Part shown: positions 34,900 through 43,934 of the stretch, piece by piece | Layout: each line of letters starts with the position of its first letter | How positions within the stretch are numbered: position 1 is the first letter of the stretch | Source: an uncultured beta proteobacterium | GTDB lineage: Bacteria; Pseudomonadota; Gammaproteobacteria; Burkholderiales; SG8-41 | DNA: 48,461 bases | NCBI GenBank assembly: GCA_902825845.1 | Contig: CADECM010000005.1 | Span: 70,012-118,472 of the forward strand | Direction of reading: 5' to 3' | Position numbers and translations under genes: made by a program | The notes under the pieces: generated by a model | What the model saw: only the letters and a program-made list of their open reading frames with translations | The model's database searches: none | What the model was told of the DNA's origin: nothing

Positions 34900-36003
34900 T
34901 CAAGGCCTCAGCGCACGGTACAGAAACGGCAAGCTGACATCCATGCGGTAATCGACATCGGAGTGGTTATCGTCAAATTCCTCATAGGTGTGGCGCACCC
35001 CGGCTGCCGCCAGACGTTTGGCGAGGATACGCGTGCCGAAGTGGATGTGATACTGGTCGCGCCAGCCGCAGTCAATGTAGATACCGCGCATGGTTTTCAG
35101 ATTGGCCCGATAGCGCGCAACCAGATTGACGGGATCATGGCCACGCCATTTTTCCCAACGGCCCGTGATCAATTCACCCGTTTCCAGATTAAACGGCACC
35201 CGGAACCCCAACGGCGCGCCGGGATCCGGGTCGTACGTAGCGGCCATGCACAGGTTCATGATGCAATGACCTTCGGCCGACGACAGTTTTTCTTTTTTCC
35301 ATGCCTGCGCCAGAAAGCGCTTGATGCGCCCATCGTCCTGGCCGGACGCAAGATTTGCACGGCTGGACTCACGTGACGCGTTGTAAGTGCCCGCTTTGCG
35401 CCGGGGCAGGCGGTGTTTGGCCAGTTCGTTGATGGTATTGGGCCAATCGTGCCAATAGACGAAGTCGAAATAGGCATCGCCGGAATGATCGGCGATCGCG
35501 CCCCAGTACTGGGGGTATTTCATGGCGTGAATAATGGCGCCGTAACCACCCGATGATTTGCCAAAGCAACCGCGGTGCTCGCGGCCGGCGAGGGTGCGAA
35601 ATTCGCGATCCACAAACGGGATGATTTCGTGCGTCAGGTAATCGGCGTAGCGGCCAATCGCGGACGAATTGATGTATTGATTGCCGCCCAGCGCAGTAAA
35701 ACAGTCCGGAAAGACAATGATTACCGGTCCCATCTTCTTCTCCTGCATCAGCCGCGCCGCGCGCTCCGGCACATTGTCGCCAAACGGTTTCCAGCCGGTG
35801 TGGGACAAACCCGAGCCGGTGAACCCCACCAGATCGTAGAGCACCGGAAAACGGCACTTGCCGGAGCTGTCGTAGCCCGGCGGCAGCCACACGGCGAGTT
35901 TGCGCACGTGAGGATCGCCGAGAGGATTATTCTTGAGAATCTTCGAAGTGTGTTCCAGCACGACCAACTGGCCGGACATGCCGGGCGGGCGTTTCAGGGC
36001 CAT
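34900..36003 (-). CDS. Esterase of the enterochelin-esterase/antigen-85 (PF00756) type
   Basis: A 367-aa alpha/beta hydrolase. It begins with a beta-rich entry (LAVWLPPGYDSSGKC, RFPVLYDLVGF). The nucleophile is S150 in GCFGKSSGGYGAI, a GxSxG elbow. A likely acid lies in GIYIDCGWRDQYH and the catalytic histidine in EFDDNHSDVDYR. No signal peptide is seen. GGAAGG precedes the ATG at 36003; the frame is open 58 codons further upstream, but those residues are not family-like. It diverges from the LysR gene. Confidence 0.88.
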   Translation of the reverse strand: MALKRPPGMSGQLVVLEHTSKILKNNPLGDPHVRKLAVWLPPGYDSSGKCRFPVLYDLVGFTGSGLSHTGWKPFGDNVPERAARLMQEKKMGPVIIVFPDCFTALGGNQYINSSAIGRYADYLTHEIIPFVDREFRTLAGREHRGCFGKSSGGYGAIIHAMKYPQYWGAIADHSGDAYFDFVYWHDWPNTINELAKHRLPRRKAGTYNASRESSRANLASGQDDGRIKRFLAQAWKKEKLSSAEGHCIMNLCMAATYDPDPGAPLGFRVPFNLETGELITGRWEKWRGHDPVNLVARYRANLKTMRGIYIDCGWRDQYHIHFGTRILAKRLAAAGVRHTYEEFDDNHSDVDYRMDVSLPFLYRALRP

Positions 36004-36242
36004 ATTGCCTTCCGTTTGGAGTGGGATGCCGTCAAACACCACATTGTACGAGCCTGGGGGCCGCTTCCGTTGACGTGGGTACCGCTGCAATGCCCCGGCG
36101 GACGGCAGTTGCCGGACTTCTACGTTGCGGTCCACCATGTCGTCTAACTTGCGCGGGGATTCTCCGCACTGCCGCATCGCCTTCTGGATACCTGCATTTT
36201 GTGCTTGAATAGCGTCTGTCTCACTATTTGATCCCGATTCAC

Positions 36243-37154
36243 ATGGCCGACCGGCGTCTTCAGGTATTTCACGCAGTGGCGAAGCACCTTTCCTTCACCA
36301 AGGCGGCCGAGACGCTGTTCATGACGCAGCCGGCGGTCACCTTCCAGGTCAAGCAGTTCGAGGAGCATCTGCACACGCGCCTGTTTGATCGCGCGCAGGG
36401 ACGCATCGCGCTGACGCCGGCCGGCCGCATTGCATTCGACTACGCCGAACGTATTCTCGCCCTGTCCAACGAGCTCGATACCCGCCTGAAGGATGTCAGC
36501 GGACAGATCGCCGGCCCGCTGTTGATCGGGGCCAGCATGACCGTCGGGGAATACGTATTGCCGCAGCTGATCGGCAAATTCAAGGCGCGTTATCCGGACG
36601 TGGTGCCGAACTTGTTTGTAGGCAATTCCGAAACCGTGCAGGATCGTGTCGCCGAGCACACGCTGGACGTGGGCTTTATTGAAGGGGACTCGCATCTGTC
36701 GTCGCTACAAATCGAAGTATGCTGCGAAGACGAGTTGCAAGTGGTATGCGCACCGTCGCATCCGCTGGCAAAGGAAGCGTACGCGCGCCCAGCCGCGCTG
36801 TCACGGCATCCCTATGTCAGCCGCGAGGCGGGCTCCGGCACCCGTGCCGTGGTCGACCGTTATCTGCAGCAGGTCGGCGTCGCGCCGGAATCGATGAACG
36901 TGGTGGTCGAACTTGGCAGCCCGGAAGCGCTCAAGGGTCTGGTCGCCACCGGACTGGGGTTCGCGATCATGTCGCGGGTTATCGCCGCCAAGGAATTGCA
37001 GCTCGGCCAGCTGGTTCAAGTGCCGCTCAGGCCGCCGCTGATTCGCAATTTCTCGGTGGTCTATCCCAGCGCGCGCTTCCACTCGAATCTGGTGATGGCT
37101 TTCCTGCATTTCGCAAAGGACGAGCTCGCAGGGGCCAATCGCCTCGCGGCGTAG
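36243..37154 (+). CDS. LysR-family transcriptional regulator
   Basis: A 303-aa regulator. Residues 1-60 hold the winged helix (DRRLQVFHAVAKHLSFTKAA, then TQPAVTFQVKQFEEHL), and residues 90-300 the substrate-binding-like effector domain (GPLLIGASMTVGEYVLPQLI). It is of the CbbR/CysL-like branch by general appearance. Its position beside the apr operon, with a phosphoesterase gene between on the other strand, makes control of sulfur genes possible but not shown. The ATG at 36243 is used; a TTG at 36228 is also open. Confidence 0.9.
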   Translation: MADRRLQVFHAVAKHLSFTKAAETLFMTQPAVTFQVKQFEEHLHTRLFDRAQGRIALTPAGRIAFDYAERILALSNELDTRLKDVSGQIAGPLLIGASMTVGEYVLPQLIGKFKARYPDVVPNLFVGNSETVQDRVAEHTLDVGFIEGDSHLSSLQIEVCCEDELQVVCAPSHPLAKEAYARPAALSRHPYVSREAGSGTRAVVDRYLQQVGVAPESMNVVVELGSPEALKGLVATGLGFAIMSRVIAAKELQLGQLVQVPLRPPLIRNFSVVYPSARFHSNLVMAFLHFAKDELAGANRLAA

Positions 37155-37163
37155 CGCCGCGCA

Positions 37164-37676
37164 TCATCCCGGCACCGGCCGGATGTCGAACGCCAGGGTT
37201 TCGAGGTCGCCGAACACGTAAGTCGCGGGCGCACTCACGCCGGCAACCGTCCCGGGATCGATGCGCAGCGTTTCCTGCCCCTTGATATTGCGAACGCGCT
37301 CGATGGCGGCGCGGTGCTCATGGCCGTTGCACACCAGATCGTAATCACCGGTGAGCGCCATCGCTCTGGCGTAGTGCGGATAGTGCACCATGAATATGCG
37401 CCGTTGCGCGAGTTCCAGCGTGGCGTCCTGCCCGTGGTAGTGGATGCCGTTTGCGGCATTCTGCGCCATCCGGCACAGGGCGACCAGGTCGCCCGTGTTG
37501 TTGCCGTGAATCACGTGCAGCGGCAGCCCCACCCCGATGATCGCGTGCAGCGTGGACGGCGCCACCAGGTCACCGCAGTGCAAAATCACCCGCGCGCCCA
37601 GCGCTTTCGCCTCCGCGACGGCAGCGGTAAGCGGCTCGCGATGATCGTGGCTATCCGAAATGATACAGATTTTCAA
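37164..37676 (-). CDS. YfcE/MJ0936-family phosphodiesterase
   Basis: A 170-aa metallophosphoesterase starting at TTG (37676), with AGGAAGGG 7-8 bp upstream; longer frames lack family features. Metal motifs are IISDSHDH (DxH), ILHCGDL (GD), VIHGNNTGD (GNN, variant of GNHD), MVHYPHY (H) and VCNGHEHRA (GHxH). The GN[ND] form is usual in this small subfamily of phosphodiesterases. It converges with the LysR gene (9 bp between stops) and faces away from the apr operon. Confidence 0.85.
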   Translation of the reverse strand: MKICIISDSHDHREPLTAAVAEAKALGARVILHCGDLVAPSTLHAIIGVGLPLHVIHGNNTGDLVALCRMAQNAANGIHYHGQDATLELAQRRIFMVHYPHYARAMALTGDYDLVCNGHEHRAAIERVRNIKGQETLRIDPGTVAGVSAPATYVFGDLETLAFDIRPVPG

Positions 37677-37972
37677 ACGAAACCCTTCCTGCCGGCAGGC
37701 GATGTCCGCATGGTATCGCATATCCCGCTTTCGCTGCGTGCACGGCCTCACACGTTAATGGGTATCAGTTTTTTCGATGCCGCCATAATAATTTTTTGAG
37801 TCCGGCGCCGGCGGGTATCTCTTACAATCAATTCGCTCTGCAAGCGGCACGACTCCGCCGTATCGAACAAAAACACGCGTGTTGTTGGTGCTGCTGCTGC
37901 CCCGGCAACCGCGACTTGAAGCGGCGACACGCGGCCTTGAGCAGATGCCCATTCACATTGCCCGAGGAATCA

Positions 37973-38812
37973 ATGTTCACAATCAATCCCTTTGCCGCGT
38001 TGAGCGAGGCTTTGCCCGCGGGCGCGATGCAAACGTATGTAATTCTGATGGTGCTGGCGGTGTTTGCAGGCACGCTGTTCGACATCATTCACAAGGGCAG
38101 CGCGAAGTATTTTTTTGCCAATCTGCAACGATCGAAGAGCAAGGCCGCGCGGCAGGTTGACGGCGGCGAAATGATGTCGATTGCCATCAAGACCGGGGTC
38201 GTGGATGTACTCGCCTCCGGCGAATTCTGCAACGTGCGCCGCCGTATCGCGCATCTGCTCACCATGTACGGATTCCTGATCTACGTCATCACTACCGCGA
38301 TCATGGTATTCGCCTATCCCACGCCGGCAATCCCGACACCCGGCATTCTGCCGTTGCTGTGGTGGATCGGCGGCTTGATGATCTGCCTCGGCGGCTACTG
38401 GTTCTGGTTTTTCATCCGCGTCGATGTCGCCGCAGAGGGCAATTCGCCGCTGCGCATCATGCGGGCCGATCTGTTCATCCTGTCGCTGCTGGCCAGCGTC
38501 ACGCTGGGCCTGATCTGGGCCTTCCTGCAGGCGAACGGCGGCGCCTTCTCCGGCTTGACCTTTGGCCTCTACATCCTCGCCACGACCGTATTGTTCGGCT
38601 CGGTGGCGTGGTCGAAATTCGCGCACATGTTCTTCAAGCCTGCCGCGGCCTTCGAGAAACGGATGTCCGAGGCCAACGGCACCAATCAGAACTTGCCGAC
38701 GCAGACCCGCGACGATCCTGAACAACAAAAACGGCACTCCATGGAACTCCTGCAGAACGCTCCGATGGACATGGGACTCGGCATCAAGCGCGAAAAGCCC
38801 CATCACTATTAG
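37973..38812 (+). CDS. aprM: AprM, membrane anchor of APS reductase
   Basis: A 279-aa membrane protein with five hydrophobic helices (for example IAHLLTMYGFLIYVITTAIM and ILPLLWWIGGLMICLGGYWF) and a soluble C-terminal tail of about 60 residues. It precedes aprB by 29 bp. In sulfur-oxidising bacteria with this arrangement, AprM anchors AprBA and links it to the quinone pool, in place of QmoABC. It resembles the membrane domain of QmoC/HdrE-type proteins. GAGGAAT lies before the ATG at 37973. The assignment rests on gene order and topology; sequence alone is less decisive. Confidence 0.85.
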   Translation: MFTINPFAALSEALPAGAMQTYVILMVLAVFAGTLFDIIHKGSAKYFFANLQRSKSKAARQVDGGEMMSIAIKTGVVDVLASGEFCNVRRRIAHLLTMYGFLIYVITTAIMVFAYPTPAIPTPGILPLLWWIGGLMICLGGYWFWFFIRVDVAAEGNSPLRIMRADLFILSLLASVTLGLIWAFLQANGGAFSGLTFGLYILATTVLFGSVAWSKFAHMFFKPAAAFEKRMSEANGTNQNLPTQTRDDPEQQKRHSMELLQNAPMDMGLGIKREKPHHY

Positions 38813-38841
38813 ACCAGCGCAACAAATCAAGGAGCTGACTT

Positions 38842-39321
38842 ATGCCTACCTTCGTCTATATGACACGGTGCGACGGATGCGGACACTGCGTCGATATCTG
38901 TCCGTCCGACATCATGCACATCGACAAGACCTACCGCCGTGCCTACAACATCGAGCCCAACATGTGCTGGGAGTGCTACTCCTGCGTCAAGGCTTGCCCA
39001 CAGAATGCGATCGATGTGCGCGGCTATGCCGACTTCGCGCCGCTCGGCCACAGCGTGCGTGTGAAGCGCGACGAGCAAAAAGGCACCATCGCCTGGCGCA
39101 TCAAGTTTCGCAACGGCACGGAAAAAAACTTCCTGTCACCCATCACCACCAAGCCGTGGGGCACGGCAATACCGAAGTTGAAGGAAGTTCCCGCGCCGAG
39201 CCAGGAAGAACGCAACAGCCAGTTGCTCTACAACGAGCCGAAATGGCTCCGCATGGATGATGGCGGCCTGCATACGCTGAAATCCGCCGGTCTCAAGTTG
39301 AAGAAAGGCGTGTACTACTAA
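38842..39321 (+). CDS. aprB: AprB, beta subunit of adenylylsulfate (APS) reductase
   Basis: A 159-aa ferredoxin-type subunit with two 4Fe-4S sites: RCDGCGHCVDICPSD (about 10-24) and CWECYSCVKACPQNAID (about 44-60). The C-terminal half (TEKNFLSPITTKPWG, YNEPKWLRMDDGGL) is the AprB-specific tail that wraps around AprA. It passes electrons between the AprA flavin and the membrane subunit. Its stop overlaps the aprA start (TAATG). AAGGAG precedes the ATG. Confidence 0.97.
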   Translation: MPTFVYMTRCDGCGHCVDICPSDIMHIDKTYRRAYNIEPNMCWECYSCVKACPQNAIDVRGYADFAPLGHSVRVKRDEQKGTIAWRIKFRNGTEKNFLSPITTKPWGTAIPKLKEVPAPSQEERNSQLLYNEPKWLRMDDGGLHTLKSAGLKLKKGVYY

Positions 39322-41189
39322 TGGCTTACAAAACGATCATCGAAGACGGCATCGACGTTCTGGTCGTCGGCGCGGGCCTGGGCGGCAGCGGTGCCGCGTG
39401 GGAGGCCCGCTTCTGGGGGCAAAACAAGAAAATCGTGATTGCCGAGAAGGCCAACATCGACCGCTCCGGCGCGGTCGCTCAGGGCTTGTACGCGATCAAC
39501 TGCTACATGGGAACGCGCTGGGGCGAGAACAAGCCCGAAGACCACGTGCTCTACGCCCGCATCGACCTGATGGGGCTGGTGCGCGAAGACCTGCTGTTCG
39601 ACATGGCGCGCCACGTCGACTCCACGGTGCACCAGTTCGAGGAGTGGGGCCTGCCGATCATGAAGGACCCGAAAACCGGGCGCTATCTGCGTGAAGGGCG
39701 ATGGCAGATCATGATTCACGGCGAGTCCTACAAGCCGATCGTGGCCGAGGCCGCCAAGAAATCCGCGGACAAGGTGTTCAACCGCATTTGCGTCACCCAT
39801 CTGTTGATGGACGACAGCAAGGAAAACCGCGTGGCAGGCGCCGTGGGCTTTAACGTGCGCACCGGCGACTACCATGTGTTCAAGTCGAAGGCCGTGATCT
39901 GCGGCGCGGGCGGCGCCTCCAACATCTTTAAACCGCGTTCGGTGGGTGAAGGTTCCGGCCGCACGTGGTATGCGCCGTGGTCGTCTGCGTCCGCCTATGG
40001 GCTGATGATTAACGCCGGCGCGAAAATGACGCAGATGGAAAACCGCATCGTGCTGGCGCGATTCAAGGACGGGTACGGCCCGGTCGGCGCGTACTTCCTC
40101 CATCTGAAAACGTACACGCAAAACTGTCTGGGCGAGGAATACGAATCCAAGTGGTTCCCTGCGCTGCAGCAAATGGTCGGCAAGGAATATCTCGATCCGG
40201 AAGCCTCGCACCTGACCCACAGGCCGATCCCGACCTGTCTGCGCAACCATTGCATCATCAGTGAGGTGAACGCCGGCCGCGGCCCCATACACATGGTGAC
40301 CATGCAAGCGTTCCAGGACCCGCATCTGGAAGAGGTCGGCTGGGAGAACTTCCTCGGCATGACCGTCGGCCAGGCGGTGTTGTGGGCGGCCACCGATGTG
40401 GACCCGAAAAACGAGAATCCCGAAATCACCACCTCCGAGCCGTATGTGATGGGTTCACACGCGACCTGTTCGGGCGCGTGGTGTTCCGGGCCGGAGGACG
40501 TTTCCCCGCCGGAGTATTTCTGGGGCTACAACCGCATGACGACCATCGAAGGACTGTTCGGCGCCGGCGACGCTGTTGGCGGCACGCCGCATGCGTTCTC
40601 GTCCGGTTCGTTCACCGAGGGCCGTCTGGCCGCGAAAGCCGCATGCAAGTACATCGACGACGGCAAGGCCGAAGGCATTGTCGTATCCGAGGCGCAGATC
40701 AACCGCCGCAAGGAAGAAATCTTCAAGCCGCTGGAACATTACCGCATTCACCGCAACGCGATCGTGGCGGGCGATGTCAACCCGCATTACATCAATCCCC
40801 GGCAGGGCCTGGATCGTCTGCAAAAGCTGATGGATGAGTATTGCGGCGGCGTGACGGTCAGCTATATGACCAACGAGAAGCTTCTCAACATCGGCCTGAA
40901 GAAGCTCGCGATCATGGAAGAAGACCTTGAGAGCCTCGCTGCGGAGGACATACACGAGTTGTTGCGCGCCTGGGAATTAAAGCATCGTCATCGCGCCGCA
41001 GAATGCGTCACGCAGCACACACTGTTCCGCAAAGAGACCCGTTGGCCGGGTTACTACTACCGGGGCGACGCCATGAAGGTGGACGACGAAAACTGGCATG
41101 TGTTGACGGTGTCGCGCCGCGATCCGAAAACCGGCGAATACACCATGGAGAAGGCGCCGTGTTATCACCTGGTGTCGGAGAACGAGTAG
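39321..41189 (+). CDS. aprA: AprA, catalytic flavoprotein subunit of APS reductase
   Basis: A 622-aa FAD enzyme of the succinate dehydrogenase/fumarate reductase superfamily. The FAD fold is VLVVGAGLGGSGAAWEARFW (13-32), with the AprA signature DRSGAVAQGLYAINCYMG after it. The active-site region includes MGSHATCSGAWCSGPED and the FAD C-terminal contact GLFGAGDAVGGTPHAFSSGS. It interconverts sulfite plus AMP and APS. With AprM as the partner the cell most likely uses it to oxidise sulfite. Length matches the family. Confidence 0.97.
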   Translation: MAYKTIIEDGIDVLVVGAGLGGSGAAWEARFWGQNKKIVIAEKANIDRSGAVAQGLYAINCYMGTRWGENKPEDHVLYARIDLMGLVREDLLFDMARHVDSTVHQFEEWGLPIMKDPKTGRYLREGRWQIMIHGESYKPIVAEAAKKSADKVFNRICVTHLLMDDSKENRVAGAVGFNVRTGDYHVFKSKAVICGAGGASNIFKPRSVGEGSGRTWYAPWSSASAYGLMINAGAKMTQMENRIVLARFKDGYGPVGAYFLHLKTYTQNCLGEEYESKWFPALQQMVGKEYLDPEASHLTHRPIPTCLRNHCIISEVNAGRGPIHMVTMQAFQDPHLEEVGWENFLGMTVGQAVLWAATDVDPKNENPEITTSEPYVMGSHATCSGAWCSGPEDVSPPEYFWGYNRMTTIEGLFGAGDAVGGTPHAFSSGSFTEGRLAAKAACKYIDDGKAEGIVVSEAQINRRKEEIFKPLEHYRIHRNAIVAGDVNPHYINPRQGLDRLQKLMDEYCGGVTVSYMTNEKLLNIGLKKLAIMEEDLESLAAEDIHELLRAWELKHRHRAAECVTQHTLFRKETRWPGYYYRGDAMKVDDENWHVLTVSRRDPKTGEYTMEKAPCYHLVSENE

Positions 41190-41254
41190 CCATCCCGCAG
41201 CCGGAAGCGCGTGTTGACCGTGTTGAGCTTCCGGCCGGCACGGGAGAGGTCTAC

Positions 41255-41605
41255 ATGAATATCATCGAAAAAACCAATGAGGAGATTCTCGCGATCGCCA
41301 ATCCCCTGTGGCGCGACCTCGTGAATCATTCGAACGACGGCAAATACGGGGAATTCGTCAAGAACTTCTCCGCCGGGCTGGCGCGCGCCATGAATCAAGT
41401 CGTGGCGGGGCATCAGTTTGCCAACAGCGAGCTGGCGCGAAGCCTGTCTGACGATTTCGAAGCGCTGGGTACCATTCGCCGCGGTGAGCATGTGACGGTG
41501 CTGTACCGGCAACGCAGCACCAAAAAGCCGGGCGAGTGGCTGGGCCGGCTGGTGCTCGGCTATGAAGACGGCAAGGTCAGGATTTTTGGTGCCTCGATCT
41601 TCTGA
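41255..41605 (+). CDS. Conserved small protein of the apr operon, unknown function
   Basis: A 116-aa soluble protein, 65 bp after aprA in the same direction, with GGGAGAGG before the ATG. It opens MNIIEKTNEEILAIANPLWR, mainly helical, and ends with a beta pattern (EHVTVLYRQRS, WLGRLVLGYEDGKVRIFGAS). I do not recognise a family; the shape could be of the NTF2-like type, but no catalytic residue is evident. Its place in the operon suggests a role in assembly or function of APS reductase. Confidence 0.75.
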   Translation: MNIIEKTNEEILAIANPLWRDLVNHSNDGKYGEFVKNFSAGLARAMNQVVAGHQFANSELARSLSDDFEALGTIRRGEHVTVLYRQRSTKKPGEWLGRLVLGYEDGKVRIFGASIF

Positions 41606-41625
41606 GCGGGTTGGCCGGATTAAAC

Positions 41626-42135
41626 ATGAGCGAAACCATCCAGGACAGCAAGTTTGTCGAACTCACCTACAAGGTGACCGACCGAAAGACGGGGCATGTC
41701 TTGACGTCGGTCGAATTCCCGTTGGGTTATGTGCACGGACACAATGAAATTCTTGCCCCGTCCGTCCACGCGGCACTGGAGGGGCGCTCGGCGGGTGACG
41801 TGATCGAGGTGCCAATCGACGGCAATCAGATTTTCGGCGCGAGAGACGAGTCGCTGGTGTTCACCGACCGCATCGAGAACGTGCCGGAGGAGTACCGCCA
41901 AATTGGTACCGCCATCCTCATGGAGAACGACAACGGCCAGACCCGCAGCTTTCTCGTGACGCGCCTGGACGACGAAACGCTGACCGTCGATGGCAACAAT
42001 CCGTTGTGCGGCCGGGAGGTCGTGTTCCGGCTGGAAATACAGACCGTGCGCGATGCAACGGACGAAGAAATGCAGGCCGGCGGGGCGATGGCGGGGAATG
42101 TTGAAATCGATCCGTCACGGATGCGGCCCATTTGA
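41626..42135 (+). CDS. SlyD-like FKBP-type peptidyl-prolyl isomerase
   Basis: A 169-aa protein. Residues 8-75 and 135-155 form an FKBP domain (VHGHNEILAPSVHAALEG, VDGNNPLCGREVVFRL) with an inserted flap domain between, as in SlyD. The usual histidine-rich nickel-binding tail is absent; the end is EIDPSRMRPI. SlyD-type proteins assist folding and metal-cofactor insertion. It lies in the apr operon, 20 bp after the preceding gene, so it may help mature AprBA. The ATG at 41626 is used; a TTG at 41611 is also open. Confidence 0.85.
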   Translation: MSETIQDSKFVELTYKVTDRKTGHVLTSVEFPLGYVHGHNEILAPSVHAALEGRSAGDVIEVPIDGNQIFGARDESLVFTDRIENVPEEYRQIGTAILMENDNGQTRSFLVTRLDDETLTVDGNNPLCGREVVFRLEIQTVRDATDEEMQAGGAMAGNVEIDPSRMRPI

Positions 42136-42201
42136 TCGGCCTTGTGAAATCGGGTATCGAAACTTGCGCCACCATTCTGACTGTATGAAAAAAGGTGACT
42201 T

Positions 42202-42360
42202 ATGAGCGAACAAAAACCGCCTGCCAAGGTGCCTGACGGCCAAACGCGTTTTTATACTACGCGCCAGATGGCGCCGAACGCCAAAGGCTTTGTCGGCTAT
42301 GAAACGATCTGGAAGCCGTTGCAAAAAGTAGCCGAATACAAGACGCCGAAGCAGCCGTAA
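42202..42360 (+). CDS. 52-aa small protein at the end of the apr operon
   Basis: A short frame with AAAAGGTGA before the ATG at 42202 and TAA at 42358-42360. It reads MSEQKPPAKVPDGQTRF and YTTRQMAPNAKGFVG, ending EYKTPKQP. It is basic, hydrophilic and without a membrane segment. It lies 66 bp after the SlyD-like gene in the same direction, with third-position use like the neighbours. I do not recognise it; it may be a small accessory protein of the operon. Confidence 0.6.
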   Translation: MSEQKPPAKVPDGQTRFYTTRQMAPNAKGFVGYETIWKPLQKVAEYKTPKQP

Positions 42361-42413
42361 GCCGTACGCTAATCCGCCGGTTTATCGCATCATCGAGAGA
42401 GCCCCGGCTGGTT

Positions 42414-42432
42414 GGCGCGATCCATTCGCGCC
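42414..42432 (+). terminator. Hairpin after the apr operon, no U-run
   Basis: GGCGCGA pairs with TCGCGCC around the 5-nt loop TCCAT, 53 bp after the stop of the last apr-operon gene. There is no U-tract behind it, so its use as a terminator is uncertain. Confidence 0.3.
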
Positions 42433-42530
42433 CGGCCTTGCGCCGACGGCAAGCGGCGCTGACTCTGCTGGCGTATGTTCGAGAGTGGCGAACCGCCGCG
42501 CCCGTGTCGTACATTGCCGTTTTTCAAAAA

Positions 42531-42557
42531 ATATCAACAAAAACAGATACTTATATA
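42531..42557 (+). repeat. AT-rich intergenic element, copy 9
   Basis: The core AAAAACAGATACTTA is at 42539-42553, a perfect consensus match, followed by a TATATAT run. It lies between convergent genes, 224 bp downstream of the cupin gene. Confidence 0.75.
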
Positions 42558-42780
42558 TATTCCGCACAGGCCCTGCGACAAATCCACGACGAGCGGCAGC
42601 TTGTTGATTCTGTTCACGGTTCCTTTGTCGAACGCTATTCGCGATCGTCCTGTTCCGCGCTTTTGACATAAATCGCCGTGGCGATACCGCGATATCGATC
42701 GCGCTGATTTAGTGGCGCCGTTACTTCAGACAATTGCGAGCGCTGCGTTGCCGCGAGTCGCAACCGCTCCTGCTAAAAAC

Positions 42781-43206
42781 TCAGCCGGCAGCAGCCTTCA
42801 AACGGGCATACAACGCGACACTTTTCGGGTCGTCAGCATGAACATGCTCCGTGGGCTGCGGCGTGACAGTCACGATCGTAACCCCGACCGGCGCTTCGAA
42901 CAGATGCCAATGGCCTTGCGGCACCACCACCATCATGCCCTTGGTCAGCTCGAATTGCTGCGGGCCGTCGTCGTTCATGATGGTGAAGGTTGTCGCGCCA
43001 TCGAGCACCTGAACGATTTCGTCACCGTTCTCATGGCGCTCCCACTGACTGACGCCGGAAAAACTTCCGGTGAAAATTCCACCGTCGCGATACTTCGACA
43101 ACGTCGTAAACGACCTTGATTTCTCCTCATCCGTGGTATTGGGGCCGCGGTTGTGCAGAAAAGTGAGCTTCGACAATTCCGCGTTGATGTCGATGGGTTT
43201 CAACAT
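42781..43206 (-). CDS. Cupin-domain protein
   Basis: A 141-aa single cupin. Motif 1 is GVSQWERHENGDEIVQVLDG, with His and Glu ligands, and motif 2 is GMMVVVPQGHWHLFEAP, with the later His. The first His of the usual HxH pair is replaced by Trp-Glu-Arg. Small cupins of this type often act on hydroxy acids or as metal-dependent isomerases; the function is unknown. GGCGGAGGA precedes the ATG. Its strand is opposite to the apr operon and the same as the RidA-like and sat genes upstream. Confidence 0.82.
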   Translation of the reverse strand: MLKPIDINAELSKLTFLHNRGPNTTDEEKSRSFTTLSKYRDGGIFTGSFSGVSQWERHENGDEIVQVLDGATTFTIMNDDGPQQFELTKGMMVVVPQGHWHLFEAPVGVTIVTVTPQPTEHVHADDPKSVALYARLKAAAG

Positions 43207-43332
43207 ACCGAAATCCTCCGCCGTGACGTAACGTTGTGATCATTCGTTGCCCATCCTGCCGGGCCCGGCCAGGCTGCATTCATCATAGCGCGATTCGACG
43301 GCGAATGTCGCGACAACGGGAACGCCTGCGAA

Positions 43333-43692
43333 CTAATCCGGGATAAAGGCGATCGCGTCGATCTCGATGAGGGCGCCCTGGAGCAGGCCCGCAACCTGCA
43401 CTGCGGCGCTCGCGGGTAGATTTGCGCCGAAGCGCTCGCCGCGCACGCGGGCGTATTCGGCGTACTGGTCCAGACTCGTCAGCCACGCGGTAATGCGTAC
43501 TACATGCTCAAGCGAGCCGCCGACGGCGCGAATCGCGGCCTCGATCTGGTCGATGCACCCGTTTGTCTGTTCCGCCATCGAGCGGCCGGGGGCAAGGTGC
43601 CCCGATACGTACACCGTCTTTCCCGCACCACTGACCGCGACCGCCTTGCTGAAGCTGGCGCCTTTTGCGCCCGCAACACGCTGTATGCTCAT
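43333..43692 (-). CDS. RidA/YjgF-family protein lacking the catalytic arginine
   Basis: A 119-aa trimer-forming Rid protein (AVSGAGKTVYVSGHLAPG, HVVRITAWLTSLDQYAEYA). In E. coli RidA the imine-hydrolysing arginine is in EVARLPKDVKIEIEAIA; here the same stretch is QVAGLLQGALIEIDAIA, with Gly in place of Arg. It should therefore lack RidA imine deaminase activity and belong to another Rid subgroup. AGGAGGCAG precedes the ATG at 43692; the frame runs further upstream without family features. It lies 242 bp after the sat stop on the same strand. Confidence 0.85.
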   Translation of the reverse strand: MSIQRVAGAKGASFSKAVAVSGAGKTVYVSGHLAPGRSMAEQTNGCIDQIEAAIRAVGGSLEHVVRITAWLTSLDQYAEYARVRGERFGANLPASAAVQVAGLLQGALIEIDAIAFIPD

Positions 43693-43934
43693 GTCTGCCT
43701 CCTGGAATTGGATTGTCGTGCCGTAGCTTGTGCGTATTCCGCAAAGAATTTTCGTTCGCTCATCCGTACTTGCCAAAGGCTGCGGCGGGAAAGTCAAATC
43801 AACCCTGCCTGCGCACAACGCACGGTATCCGCCATGCCGTAGCCCTGTCAAATCCCTGCCCCGCATGCCCTTCCGCTGTACAGCCGGCTATGCGTGGGCG
43901 CTGCGTCACGCCGGCCGCTGTCCCGGGCGTTACC

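Larger units (their letters stand above)
42361..42780. other. 420-bp convergent intergenic region after the apr operon
   Basis: It holds a 7-bp-stem hairpin (42414-42432) soon after the operon and AT-rich element copy 9 at 42531-42557. Neither a clear intrinsic terminator nor a gene is seen; open frames here lack family motifs. It separates the apr operon from the cupin gene, tail to tail. Confidence 0.45.

Noticed and set aside
37790..37835. A possible promoter before aprM (TTGAGT, then TACAAT)
   Set aside because: The spacing is about 21 bp, too long for a standard promoter, and I could not support another.
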